A DNA stretch of 64,000 nucleotides, from NCBI RefSeq assembly GCF_003046315.1, contig NZ_PZZP01000001.1, positions 372,001 to 436,000 on the forward strand, written 5' to 3'. The notes under the pieces were generated by a model that saw only the letters and a list, made by a program, of their open reading frames with translations, had not been told where the DNA came from and ran no database searches. This document shows, one piece after another, positions 16,652-25,588 of the stretch. The translations under genes and the position numbers were made by a program. The first letter of the stretch is position 1, and the number at the start of each line of letters is the position of its first letter. The stretch is from Desmospora activa DSM 45169 (lineage in GTDB: Bacteria > Bacillota > Bacilli > Thermoactinomycetales > DSM-45169).

Positions 16652-18250
16652 TCATTGTATATCACGCTTCTGATAGCCGCTGAAACCGATCGCTGTGCAT
16701 CCGACAGCAATCATGAGCAGTGTGATCATCGCCATCCAGTCCATTTCCTCAACTGGCAATTGTGGTACATGACCGAAGGGTGTGAGTTTAGCCATCCAAT
16801 CAGGGAATTGTAGCAATCCGCCTAAATAAACGACGACAAATGAATATAACAAATAGATCCACGTTAAACCTGTCAATTTCGGTGCCACACCGATTAATAA
16901 AACCGTGATGCTCATCATGACGAGTATCGCTGGTACGTAAACCATACCCGCTTCATAAAAGGTGCGCAAAGACATCTCTTTTTCGATCATAGACGTGCCA
17001 ACAACACCGAGCCCAATCGCGGCGAGTGACATCATGGTAAGTGCAACGATACAAGCAAGTAGTGTCGCACTGCTCAGTAAACGTGTACGAGAAATCGGGC
17101 GACTAAAAAAATGGTCAATACGGCCTTTTTTCTCTTCCCCTTTTATTTTTAAGACAGCTGTGATGACAGGAATGGTACCGATTATCGCCAACACTGACAT
17201 AATCATCGTCACAAACGTCGTCGTTAATGATGAGCCGTTTGTCGCCTCCATCATTTGCGCAATCATCTCATTTTGTTCAAAAAACGATTCAATATCCCCG
17301 AGAACCGAACCGTATGAGGCGCCTAATAAACATAATCCAAGTGCCCACGATACGAGCGCCGTTCGTTGTAAACGAGCGAATAGCCCGACGGGGCCTTGTA
17401 AAAACACGGATGCGTGCATGCGCCCTTTTTTATGCGACAATAACCCCGCACCCATGTCACGTTTTTGATGTAAATAAAACGCAAGGATGACAGAGACAAC
17501 GCCGATGCCAGCTAATATAAAAAGCGGCCACCATTCATTGTGGACGTACACTTTCGTTAATGTGGCTAATCCGAGTGGTGACACGGTCGTTAACCTTTCA
17601 TCCCCTAAGTCACCTGCGGCACGAAGCACATAAGATATACCCAGTAAAGCGAAGGATAAGCCGATTGTACCACGCACATTATCCGACAATTGTGCAAACA
17701 AAGCGGTGACAGCTGCGAAGAAAATCCCAACGACACCAAGTGCAGCTCCGTATAAAAGTGATCCTTCTAAATCGAGACTATCGATGCGAAGTGCGTACAA
17801 CCCGCAACCGATGATGAGTGCTAACAACAGATTCAACCCACCATTGACGACCATGGTTGCCGCTAAACTCGTTTGTCGTCCGATCGGCAGTGCAAGCAAC
17901 ATTTCCATCGTACCATTTTCTTCATCGGAGCGCGTATGACGAGCGACGAGCAAAATATTCATCACTGCAACGGCGAGTGCTGTAAACAGCAACATTTGAT
18001 GGGCCATCATCGCGCCAATCGTGTAATCAGTAAGGCCGTATCCTTTGCCGACTATTGCGGTCATCGCCGGATTTTTCATCGTTTCAGCGATTCCTTGGCG
18101 CGCCGCATCCGTCGCATATAAATCTGTAAAAGAGCTTGCGACTAAAAATGTGAATGCAGCGAGTGCCATTATCCAAATGATGATACGAAGACGGTCACGT
18201 TTTAAGATGAAACGCGACATCCTCCCTATTTGGGCGTATGATTCTTTCAT
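16652..18250 (-). CDS. ABC-2 type exporter permease
   Basis: A 532-residue membrane protein with about twelve helices in two halves, each with the ENGTMEMLLALPIGR- or GEEKKGRIDHFFSRPISR-like cytosolic loop of large ABC-2 permeases (exporters of the polyketide-antibiotic type). Its start overlaps the ATPase stop by four bases. With that ATPase and a TetR regulator it makes a self-contained efflux cassette. The transported compound is unknown. The 219 bases between menB and this gene contain only the menB terminator and an unassigned open stretch. Confidence 0.87.
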   Translation of the reverse strand: MKESYAQIGRMSRFILKRDRLRIIIWIMALAAFTFLVASSFTDLYATDAARQGIAETMKNPAMTAIVGKGYGLTDYTIGAMMAHQMLLFTALAVAVMNILLVARHTRSDEENGTMEMLLALPIGRQTSLAATMVVNGGLNLLLALIIGCGLYALRIDSLDLEGSLLYGAALGVVGIFFAAVTALFAQLSDNVRGTIGLSFALLGISYVLRAAGDLGDERLTTVSPLGLATLTKVYVHNEWWPLFILAGIGVVSVILAFYLHQKRDMGAGLLSHKKGRMHASVFLQGPVGLFARLQRTALVSWALGLCLLGASYGSVLGDIESFFEQNEMIAQMMEATNGSSLTTTFVTMIMSVLAIIGTIPVITAVLKIKGEEKKGRIDHFFSRPISRTRLLSSATLLACIVALTMMSLAAIGLGVVGTSMIEKEMSLRTFYEAGMVYVPAILVMMSITVLLIGVAPKLTGLTWIYLLYSFVVVYLGGLLQFPDWMAKLTPFGHVPQLPVEEMDWMAMITLLMIAVGCTAIGFSGYQKRDIQ

Positions 18251-19137
18251 CGTTGCTCACTTCCTTCATAATGACGCATGAACAAATCTTCTAGCGTCGG
18301 TTGAGCACTTTCGAGTGAGGTGACACCGAAGGAACTGACGTATTGAATGACGGATGCGAGATGTTCGGTATCGACTTGAAACGTGACGATATCCCCCTCT
18401 TTGACGACTTCGTGCACACCTGGTTGTTGTTCTAACTGAATAGGTGGCTTCACTGTCGTCATGCGTAAGTTGGTTCTGGTTAAATGTCGCATTTCTTGCA
18501 AGGTACCCGATTCAATGATTTCACCGTGACGAATAATGCCGATGCGGTCACAAAGTCGCTCAACTTCGGACAAAATATGACTGGACAGCAATACGCTCTT
18601 TTCACGTGATTTCGCATCGAGGATACATTCTTGAAAAATGCGTTCCATTAACGGATCGAGACCAGACGTCGGTTCGTCCAATATATACAAATCCGCTTCG
18701 GAAGCAAACGCAGAGATAAGCGCAACTTTTTGTCGGTTCCCTTTTGAATACGTGCGGCATTTTTTTGATACGTCTAAAGCGAATTGGTCAATGAGGAAAC
18801 GTTCTCTTTTTTTGCTATACTGCTTTTTCATGGAGGCGAATAAGTCGAGCACTTCGCCACCCGATAAGTTTAGCCACAGATTTACATCCCCTGGCACATA
18901 CGCCAATCGTTCATGAATCGCAACCGCATCCCGCCACACGTCGTGACCAAAAATGGTCGCCGTGCCAGAAGTCGCTTTTAACATGCCGAGTAAGATGCGA
19001 ATCGTTGTCGATTTTCCAGCACCGTTTGGACCGATGAACCCGTACACTTCGCCTTCCTCTACTTGTATGTTCACACCGTTCAATACCGTTTGCTTGCCAA
19101 ATTTTTTCACTATTTCATTTGTCTGTACAACAGCCAT
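18247..19137 (-). CDS. ABC exporter ATP-binding protein
   Basis: Energises the adjacent permease. 296 residues: Walker A GPNGAGKST at about 36-44, Q-loop region, a diverged signature YSKGNRQKVAL at about 136-146 (usual LSGGQ) and Walker B LYILDEPTSGLDPL. The C-terminal 80 residues form the small regulatory region typical of drug-type ATPases. It begins 11 bases after the TetR stop and overlaps the permease, so the three genes are one operon. Confidence 0.92.
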   Translation of the reverse strand: MAVVQTNEIVKKFGKQTVLNGVNIQVEEGEVYGFIGPNGAGKSTTIRILLGMLKATSGTATIFGHDVWRDAVAIHERLAYVPGDVNLWLNLSGGEVLDLFASMKKQYSKKRERFLIDQFALDVSKKCRTYSKGNRQKVALISAFASEADLYILDEPTSGLDPLMERIFQECILDAKSREKSVLLSSHILSEVERLCDRIGIIRHGEIIESGTLQEMRHLTRTNLRMTTVKPPIQLEQQPGVHEVVKEGDIVTFQVDTEHLASVIQYVSSFGVTSLESAQPTLEDLFMRHYEGSEQR

Positions 19138-19148
19138 CGCAACTCCCC

Positions 19149-19769
19149 CTATGCGTAAAAGCTTGTTTTTAAAACCGCCAAATACTCATCAAACTCATCC
19201 CAATAGGGGCTAAAATCAATCTTTGTGATCGATTGGGCTTGAAAAGTTTGCATGAGTTGTTGTTGATACCCTTCTATCGCCCATTTCATTAGTTGTAACG
19301 CTTTTTCGACATCGACATCCGCGCGGAATCGTGTCAGATCGATGTTATCGTACATTTTGCTTTGTGCTAGCTGTTGTAACGAGAGCATCCGATCGTGTAA
19401 ATCTTTTTTTAACAACGTCATTTCATTTAAAGAGACATTTCCTAAAAAGGTAAACAGGTGTGGATATTCGTTGTAACAAGCAAGTTTTTTCTTTGCGGTA
19501 TCCTGCAGGCGATCGATAAAGTCACGATTATCCATATCGATTTTTTGCACGTATTGTTCATCGACAGTTGTTATTGCATAATCCACTAAATAGTCATACA
19601 GTGTTTGTTTATTTTTGAAGTAATAAAAGAGCATCCCTTTTCCAATATTGGCTTGTTTCACAATCGTGTTCGTCGATGCTTCATCAAATCCTTTTTCCGC
19701 AAATTCTTGCAATGCAGCGTTCAAAATTCGTTGCCGTTTTTCTTCTTCTAGACTTTCGAAGGTTTTCAA
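19149..19769 (-). CDS. TetR-family repressor of the exporter
   Basis: A 206-residue TetR regulator: the N-terminal HTH (KRQRILNAALQEFAEKGFDEASTNTIVKQANIGKGMLFYYFKNK) is textbook, the remainder a helical ligand domain. Translation begins at a TTG with AAAGGATG about ten bases ahead. It is the first gene of the exporter operon. Two GACCA-N3-TGGTC dyads flank its promoter, so it likely controls itself and the exporter, released by the exported compound. Confidence 0.92.
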   Translation of the reverse strand: MKTFESLEEEKRQRILNAALQEFAEKGFDEASTNTIVKQANIGKGMLFYYFKNKQTLYDYLVDYAITTVDEQYVQKIDMDNRDFIDRLQDTAKKKLACYNEYPHLFTFLGNVSLNEMTLLKKDLHDRMLSLQQLAQSKMYDNIDLTRFRADVDVEKALQLMKWAIEGYQQQLMQTFQAQSITKIDFSPYWDEFDEYLAVLKTSFYA

Positions 19770-19793
19770 CTTCCCACATCCTTTTTCTTCCTA

Positions 19794-19840
19794 GACCATA
19801 CTGGTCGAGTCGAATATATCATGAATAGACCAGAGTGGTC
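19794..19840 (-). promoter_or_regulatory. TetR promoter with two operators
   Basis: Two 13-bp dyads, GACCATACTGGTC (19794-19806) and GACCAGAGTGGTC (19828-19840), have centres 34 bp apart. On the minus strand TTGACC, overlapping the upstream dyad, and TATATT, spaced 18, form the promoter; the other dyad lies just past the -10. Binding would block polymerase at both places. Confidence 0.8.
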
Positions 19841-20034
19841 AACGGAAGAGCGTGGAGAGGTGATGCCCATTTACGCTTTCTCGTCAAGCTTATTCACATA
19901 ACAATATCTTCTGTTTTTTGTGATGTATTTTAGGACTTGACGGCAGTCTGTTTTACATGCTAGCTTTAATACAAATAATATTGATTAAATTCATTTTTGG
20001 TTAAACAATTGATTTTGATGTTGGGAGACGAGCG

Positions 20035-20955
20035 ATGGTTCGAGAACTAAAGTTGGAGCTCGAAGAGATGGAAGCGATTGCAAAAGCGCTTTCCAACAAA
20101 GTGCGAATCGATATCTTTCGCGCACTGCAAAAGCAACCGATGAATGTCAACGAAATCAGTCAACGCTTTAACATGCCTGCCTCCTCGGCGACTGTCAATA
20201 TCCGTAAGTTGGAAGAAGCCGGTCTGATTCGTACCGAACTGTTACCAGGTAGCCGCGGATCGCAAAAGGTATGTTCTGCCATTTATGACCGTATTGTCAT
20301 CGATATGGAAGGGGGGCAAAAGGAGGAGGATAATTCCGTTTCCATCAGTATGCCGATTGGCAACTTTGTCGACTGTGAAGTAAGTCCCACATGTGGGCTG
20401 CTCTCTGAGGACGGCATTATCGGGTTGTTGGATGATCCTGCTTCCTTTTATGAACCGGAACGGACTCAAGCCCAGCTTCTCTGGTTCCGCAAGGGGTATG
20501 TCGAATACCGTTTTCCCAATAAAACACCGTCAGATTCCGTTGTGCAGTCGCTGGAACTGACGATGGAAGTCTGTTCAGAGGCCCCGTTGCATCAAGAGCA
20601 ATGGCCTTCGGATCTCTCTCTGTGGGTAAATGGAGTGGAAGTGGGAACGTGGTTGAGCCCTGGTGATTTTGGCGGGGAGCGGGGGATGTTAACGCCGGAA
20701 TGGTGGGATACGGACAGCACACAGTTCGGTTTGTTAAAAAAATGGCGAATCAATGGCAAGGGGAGCTATATCGACGGTGAGCCCCTTTCGCCTATAACGA
20801 TAAATGAGTTAAACCTTTATGAAAAATCGTATTTGACGGTTCGTTTAGGGGTGAAAGACGAAGCGGACAATATCGGTGGAATCAACCTATTTGGGCGACG
20901 CTTCGGCAATTATGAGCTGGATCTGCTGCTACGAATCCATTACCAGCGGAAATAA
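20035..20955 (+). CDS. HTH regulator of the glycan locus
   Basis: A 306-residue protein: N-terminal ArsR-like winged helix (KALSNKVRIDIFRALQKQPMNVNEISQRFNMPASSATVNIRKLEEAGLI, about 18-68) joined to a beta-rich domain of about 220 residues that I do not recognise, presumably a ligand sensor. It contains no metal-binding cysteine motif. Position directly ahead of a glycosidase and sugar importer suggests that it senses a glycan product and controls them. GGGAGACG precedes the ATG. A possible TTGACG -35 lies at about 19936. The 265 bases between tetR and this gene hold only the two promoter regions. Confidence 0.8.
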   Translation: MVRELKLELEEMEAIAKALSNKVRIDIFRALQKQPMNVNEISQRFNMPASSATVNIRKLEEAGLIRTELLPGSRGSQKVCSAIYDRIVIDMEGGQKEEDNSVSISMPIGNFVDCEVSPTCGLLSEDGIIGLLDDPASFYEPERTQAQLLWFRKGYVEYRFPNKTPSDSVVQSLELTMEVCSEAPLHQEQWPSDLSLWVNGVEVGTWLSPGDFGGERGMLTPEWWDTDSTQFGLLKKWRINGKGSYIDGEPLSPITINELNLYEKSYLTVRLGVKDEADNIGGINLFGRRFGNYELDLLLRIHYQRK

Positions 20956-21052
20956 GCTCCCCCTTTTTTTGAGCAAAGTTTTAATATAGTTCGATATAAT
21001 TTATGTTTTATTGAATATTTAACAGAGTTGCATCGACAGCGGGGTGAAGCGA

Positions 21053-22252
21053 ATGGAGAAGTTTCAATGGGGAGTCGGGATTGAAGATACGTTCGTTCCT
21101 CAGAGCGAACCGGGCCGCCGCCGATTGGACGAGTACGAGTTGACCCAACATGACGGACAGTGGCGAAATGATTTGGCGTTGTGTCAGGAGTTAGGAGTCG
21201 ATTTTATTCGCTATGGAATCCCTTGGTACAAGGTTCATCCACAGCCGGATAGGTTTCGATGGGAATGGGTGGATGAGGTGATGGCATGGATGCAGACAAA
21301 AGGATTGAAGCCAATCATCGACCTGGTTCATTATGGCACTCCCCTGTGGATGAAGGATGCGTTTCTTCATCGTGATTACCCGAAATATGTAAGCGCTTAC
21401 GTAGGGGCTTTCGCTCAGCGTTACGGCGATTTTGTCCAGATGTACACACCTTTAAATGAGCCGTTTATCCATGCGGAGTTTTGTGGTCGAACAGGCCGTT
21501 GGCCTCCCTATGATACCGGGGATGACGGTTTTATACGGCTGATGAAGCAGTTGGCCCGCGGGGCGGTGGAAACGGTCCGTACGTTGAAAGCGATACAGCC
21601 GAACAGCGTCATGGTCCATGTAGAAGCAACCGGGTTGCTGGTGACAAAGGATCACTCTATGCAGCCATGGATTGAGCATCAGCAGGCACTTCGCTTTCTC
21701 TACTTCGATTGGATCACCGGTCGAGTTGATTCCTCCCATCCACTCTATGAGTGGTTGCGTGTAAACGGCGTGTCGGAAGCGGATTTTGACTGGTTTGTCA
21801 CACATGCGATCGAAGTGGATGTGATGGGGCTTAACTATTACCCCGACCTTTCGGTTCAAGAAGTGTCTCTACAGGGAGAGAAGGTTTTTACCGATGGATG
21901 GGGTGGAACATGGGCGTTGGAGCAGCTGTTGCAAAGCTATTATCAGCGTTATCAAAGGCCGATCATGCTGACGGAGACCAGTACCAATGGCTCTGCGGCC
22001 CAGCGTCTTCATTGGTTGGAACAATCGACGAAATCGATCAGGGAGATGCGGAAGTCGATCCCCATCATCGGTTATACGTGGTGGCCCTTGTTTGATTTGA
22101 TTAATTGGGATTACCGGGAAAGCAGCGATCCCGTGGAAAAGTTTGTGGAACCGATGGGATTGTGGAGCTTGGAAAAACGGGGGCAGGTGTTTCAGCGAAC
22201 TTCGACACCGGCAGCGGAAGCATACCACAGATTGATTCAATCGCTGGGTTAG
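21053..22252 (+). CDS. GH1-like glycoside hydrolase
   Basis: A 399-residue TIM-barrel glycosidase of clan GH-A, nearest in feel to GH1 beta-glucosidases/galactosidases but shorter than the usual 440-480. Acid/base E136 lies in TPLNEP; the nucleophile is E308 in LTETST; WWPLFDLINWD near the end resembles the GH1 C-terminal motif. No signal peptide, so it acts inside the cell on imported oligosaccharides. I start at 21053 after GGGGTG; the GTG nine bases earlier overlaps that site. A perfect-looking catabolite site lies within the gene at 21388. Confidence 0.85.
   Translation: MEKFQWGVGIEDTFVPQSEPGRRRLDEYELTQHDGQWRNDLALCQELGVDFIRYGIPWYKVHPQPDRFRWEWVDEVMAWMQTKGLKPIIDLVHYGTPLWMKDAFLHRDYPKYVSAYVGAFAQRYGDFVQMYTPLNEPFIHAEFCGRTGRWPPYDTGDDGFIRLMKQLARGAVETVRTLKAIQPNSVMVHVEATGLLVTKDHSMQPWIEHQQALRFLYFDWITGRVDSSHPLYEWLRVNGVSEADFDWFVTHAIEVDVMGLNYYPDLSVQEVSLQGEKVFTDGWGGTWALEQLLQSYYQRYQRPIMLTETSTNGSAAQRLHWLEQSTKSIREMRKSIPIIGYTWWPLFDLINWDYRESSDPVEKFVEPMGLWSLEKRGQVFQRTSTPAAEAYHRLIQSLG
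21388..21401. promoter_or_regulatory. CcpA (cre) site inside the GH1-like gene
   Basis: TGTAAGCGCTTACG differs at one base from the ideal palindromic cre. It is in coding sequence (YVSAYV), 335 bases after the start, where CcpA could act as a roadblock. Catabolite control would fit the operon's role. Confidence 0.6.
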
Positions 22253-22366
22253 CCACAATTTCTCCCCTACCAGTGGGAGTTATTCAGTAGCATAGCCAAC
22301 TCTGAGGGGGTCCGGGCGGCACGGGTTGCTTTTTTACACCATCACTCCACAAAGGAGAGGTTGAAG

Positions 22367-23650
22367 ATGCAGAAGATGAAGTGGAGCAAAGGCTGGATAC
22401 TGCTGTTGGTTGCGGTGATCGCATTGTTGCCGGCGTGTTCCGGGGGGAAGCAGGTAGCGGATGGAGGGGAGTTAACACTCACCTTTTGGAATGGGTTTAC
22501 CGGTCCGGATGGAGAAGATATGAAACGGATCATCGACCAATTTAATCAAGAACACAAAGGCGAGATTCAAATCAAAGCCCAAACTATGCCTTGGGGCGAA
22601 TATTACGATAAAATCCGGACGGTGGTCTCCTCCGGTCAAGCGCCGGATGTGGCGATTATGCATGTGGATCAGTTGCCGAAGCAAGCAGATTTGGGCGTGA
22701 TCATGCCGATTGATGAGTATATCCAGGATTTTGAGCTAAAAGAAGAAGACTTTTTGCCTGCGGTATGGGAGGCGGGCATGTATAAGGATCAGCGGTATGC
22801 CATTCCCCTCGATGTCCATCCGATCGGTCTTTACTATAACGTCGACTTGTTAAAGGAAGCAGGATTTGAGAAGCCGCCTGCAACCATGGAGGAATTCTTG
22901 GAAGTGGCAGAAGCGACGACAATCGATGGCAATCGTGACGGCAAGATCGATCAGTGGGGCTTTCCCATGCCTATCAAGTGGCCCAGTGGTATGATCTACT
23001 TTTCGACGCTGTATCAAATGGGTGGGGAGGCGGTATCGAAGGACGGCTTAAAAGCTTTGTACAACAGCCCGGAAGGGGTAAAAGCCGCCCAGTTGTTGGA
23101 GAGCTTTATCAGTGAGCATCAAGTCTCTCCCAAAAACATTCAACAGGATGGGGAAGTAACGCTTTTCCGTCAGGGAAAAGCGGCGATGCATATCAACGGG
23201 ATTTGGATGATCAACGCCTTCAAGGAACAGAAGGGACTCAACTTCGATGTAGCTCCGATGCCTACCTTTGGCGAGAAGTCGGCCACTTGGGCCGGTTCCC
23301 ACAATTTTGTGCTACCACGACAGAAAAAAACGGATCCTAAGCGGATTGAAGCGGCGATGACCTTTATCGAATACGTGACCGACCATAGTATCGAATGGGC
23401 TCATGCCGGGCAAATTCCAGCGAAAAACTCGGTGCGGGAGAGCGAGGAGTTTCAAGATATAAAATTCCAGTCGCATTTTGCCGATGTAGATACATTGGTG
23501 TTCCCGTATCCCTCCCCCACCTATGTAGATGTGTGGGTACCAGCGGAAGAAGCGCTCAATGAAATTTTGTTGGGTAAAAAAGAGGCGAAAACAGCGTTAA
23601 AACAAGCGGCGGACAAAGGGGAGAAGAAAGCGGAGGCGGCAGCGAGGTAA
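22367..23650 (+). CDS. Sugar ABC importer lipoprotein (CUT1)
   Basis: A 427-residue extracellular solute-binding lipoprotein of the UgpB/MalE type. A basic N-terminus and hydrophobic run end in LLPAC, where lipid would attach. The FWNGFTGPDGEDMKRIIDQFNQEH start of the mature domain and the GIWMIN..GSHNFVLPRQ region are typical of the family. AAAGGAGAGG six bases ahead selects the ATG at 22367. It feeds the two permeases downstream; with the GH genes around it, a plant or microbial oligosaccharide is the likely substrate. A folded 196-base spacer separates it from the first permease. Confidence 0.92.
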   Translation: MQKMKWSKGWILLLVAVIALLPACSGGKQVADGGELTLTFWNGFTGPDGEDMKRIIDQFNQEHKGEIQIKAQTMPWGEYYDKIRTVVSSGQAPDVAIMHVDQLPKQADLGVIMPIDEYIQDFELKEEDFLPAVWEAGMYKDQRYAIPLDVHPIGLYYNVDLLKEAGFEKPPATMEEFLEVAEATTIDGNRDGKIDQWGFPMPIKWPSGMIYFSTLYQMGGEAVSKDGLKALYNSPEGVKAAQLLESFISEHQVSPKNIQQDGEVTLFRQGKAAMHINGIWMINAFKEQKGLNFDVAPMPTFGEKSATWAGSHNFVLPRQKKTDPKRIEAAMTFIEYVTDHSIEWAHAGQIPAKNSVRESEEFQDIKFQSHFADVDTLVFPYPSPTYVDVWVPAEEALNEILLGKKEAKTALKQAADKGEKKAEAAAR

Positions 23651-23673
23651 ACGGGAGATCGAAAGAGGGGAGA

Positions 23674-23818
23674 AGCGATGAAATGGGGAGAACAACTTCT
23701 TTCGCTGGCCCCAGCTACGTTTGGCAAGGTGGTATACGGGATGCCCCTACCCACATTTGGCCTGCCAGGTTGCGAGGAGCCGGGTAATGAATGTGAGTCT
23801 CTCCTCTCTTTCATCGCT
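23674..23818 (+). other. Long inverted repeat between lipoprotein and permease genes
   Basis: AGCGATGAAA (23674-23683) and TTTCATCGCT (23809-23818) pair perfectly across about 125 bases; weaker GU-rich pairing continues inward. An ATG with GGGGAGAAG ahead of it (23678) lies in the left arm and opens a frame running into the permease gene, probably spurious. Folded spacers after binding-protein genes are known to keep that protein in excess (malE-malF). Confidence 0.55.
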
Positions 23819-23847
23819 CCCTGTGCCTGGAAAGGAGGAGAAAAAAG

Positions 23848-24714
23848 ATGCATCGTAAAGTTACCCCGTATCTCTTTCTTGCCCCCCATCTGCTCTTTTT
23901 TATCGTTTTTCTGGTCGTTCCGGTATTCTACGGCATCTACATCAGCCTTCATAACTGGAATTATCTGACGGAGCCTGAATTCGTCGGTCTTGAAAACTAT
24001 CAACGACTGCTATGGATGCCGAGATCGATCGAGTTTCAGGAATTTTGGAATGCATTTGGAAATACCCTCTTTTTTGTGGTACTGACCGTCCCCCTGTTGA
24101 TCGTCATCCCTCTGATGCTGGCATTAGGCGTCAACACCGATGTGAGGGGACGTAACTGGTTTCGCTCTATCTTTTTTATTCCGACGATGTTTTCGGTGGC
24201 CACGATTGTCCTCATCTGGGTGTGGATTTTAGATACCAACGCTGGAGTTGTCAATTATTATTTGGATCAAGCGATTCCCTGGCTGAGTAATACCCCGTGG
24301 GTCTGGGTTTCGCTCGTCGTAATCACTGTTTGGTGGACGGTAGGTACCAACATGATTCTGTTTTTAGCCGGTTTGCAGGATATCCCTGATCACCTGTATG
24401 AAGCGGCATGGATCGACGGAGCCAACGCTTGGCAACGATTTGTGCATGTGACGCTGCCGGGGCTGTCCGGCCCCTTTACGTTTATCACCATTATGACGAC
24501 TGTTGCATCGTTTAACGTATTTGGACAGCCACATATGGCCACACAAGGGGGACCTGGGACGGAAACGGAGGTATTGATGATGCTGATTCGCAAGACCGCT
24601 TTTTCTGATTTTCAGATGGGCTCCGCTTCAGCAATGGCCCTGATCATGGCCGTATTTCTACTTGTCATCAGTTATATTCAGTTTCGTTTTCATACCCGGA
24701 CGGATTCCCGTTAA
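23848..24714 (+). CDS. Sugar ABC importer permease, first
   Basis: A 288-residue MalF/UgpA-type inner-membrane subunit with six helices. The EAA loop reads EAAWIDGANAWQRFVHVTLPGL (about 190-211), the contact for the shared ATPase. AAAGGAGGAG precedes the ATG. It pairs with the next gene to form the channel. Confidence 0.95.
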   Translation: MHRKVTPYLFLAPHLLFFIVFLVVPVFYGIYISLHNWNYLTEPEFVGLENYQRLLWMPRSIEFQEFWNAFGNTLFFVVLTVPLLIVIPLMLALGVNTDVRGRNWFRSIFFIPTMFSVATIVLIWVWILDTNAGVVNYYLDQAIPWLSNTPWVWVSLVVITVWWTVGTNMILFLAGLQDIPDHLYEAAWIDGANAWQRFVHVTLPGLSGPFTFITIMTTVASFNVFGQPHMATQGGPGTETEVLMMLIRKTAFSDFQMGSASAMALIMAVFLLVISYIQFRFHTRTDSR

Positions 24715-24727
24715 GGGGGGGGCAACC

Positions 24728-25570
24728 ATGCAAAATGGTAACAATCAACGAGGGTTGCGCATTTTTACGACGGTTTTTTTGCTGGTGATGGCGGCGGTGT
24801 GGATTTTTCCTCTGCTGTGGGTATTGTCTTCCTCTTTGAAGCCGGAGAGCGAGGTGATTGCCAATCCGCTGACATGGATCCCGCAAACCTTCACCTTGGA
24901 AAATTACGCCCAGGTTTTGACCAATACGGACAACAGCCCGATCTTGCGCTGGTTTGGCAATAGCTTGTTTATCGCCACTGCCCACACCGCATTGATGCTC
25001 CTGTTTAACGCAATGTCCGCTTATGCGTTTGCCCGGATGCGCTTTCCCGGCCGCGAGTGGCTGTTTTGGCTGTTGATGTTAACGATGATGTTCCCGCCGG
25101 TACTCAACTATATTCCCTTGTATGCCATGGTGGATCAGTTGGGGTGGATCGATACTCCCTGGGCGATGATCTTTCCCGGATTGGGCGGTGTATTCGGTAT
25201 TTTTCTGCTGCGCCAATTCTTTGTCGGCATCCCGGTGGAGCTAGAGGAAGCGGCTCGCATTGACGGTGCAAATTCCTGGCAGATCTTTAGCCGTATCTTT
25301 CTGCCGCTGTCTAAGCCGGCTTTGGTTACATTGGCTATTTTTACCTTTATGGGCAACTGGAACGATTTTTTGTGGCCTCTGATTGTAACCAATAGCTTGG
25401 AGATGCGGACGTTGCCGGTGGGGCTGTCATTGCTGCAAGGGTATTACAACATTCAGTTCGGGAAGCTAACCGCTTCGACGGTGATTTCCGCAATTCCCGT
25501 TTTGGTGGTATTTCTGTTTGCACAGCGATTCTTTATCAAAGGAATCACGCTCTCCGGAATTAAGGGCTAA
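24728..25570 (+). CDS. Sugar ABC importer permease, second
   Basis: A 280-residue MalG/UgpE-type permease with six helices and an EAA loop EEAARIDGANSWQIFSRIFLPL. The start is 24728, preceded by AAGGGGGGGG; in-frame codons upstream lie within the first permease gene. It ends in FFIKGITLSGIKG, the usual tail. No ATPase gene accompanies the importer. Confidence 0.95.
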   Translation: MQNGNNQRGLRIFTTVFLLVMAAVWIFPLLWVLSSSLKPESEVIANPLTWIPQTFTLENYAQVLTNTDNSPILRWFGNSLFIATAHTALMLLFNAMSAYAFARMRFPGREWLFWLLMLTMMFPPVLNYIPLYAMVDQLGWIDTPWAMIFPGLGGVFGIFLLRQFFVGIPVELEEAARIDGANSWQIFSRIFLPLSKPALVTLAIFTFMGNWNDFLWPLIVTNSLEMRTLPVGLSLLQGYYNIQFGKLTASTVISAIPVLVVFLFAQRFFIKGITLSGIKG

Positions 25571-25588
25571 AGAGAGGGTGCGTATGAT

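Noticed and set aside
16500-16675. Open plus-strand stretch after the menB terminator (about 58 codons, ending near 16675)
   Set aside because: No start codon with a ribosome site and no recognisable similarity; it overlaps the end of the permease gene.
23678-23968. Frame with a good ribosome site in the spacer before the first permease
   Set aside because: It lies in the inverted repeat and then out of frame through the permease gene; not listed as a gene, though initiation is possible.
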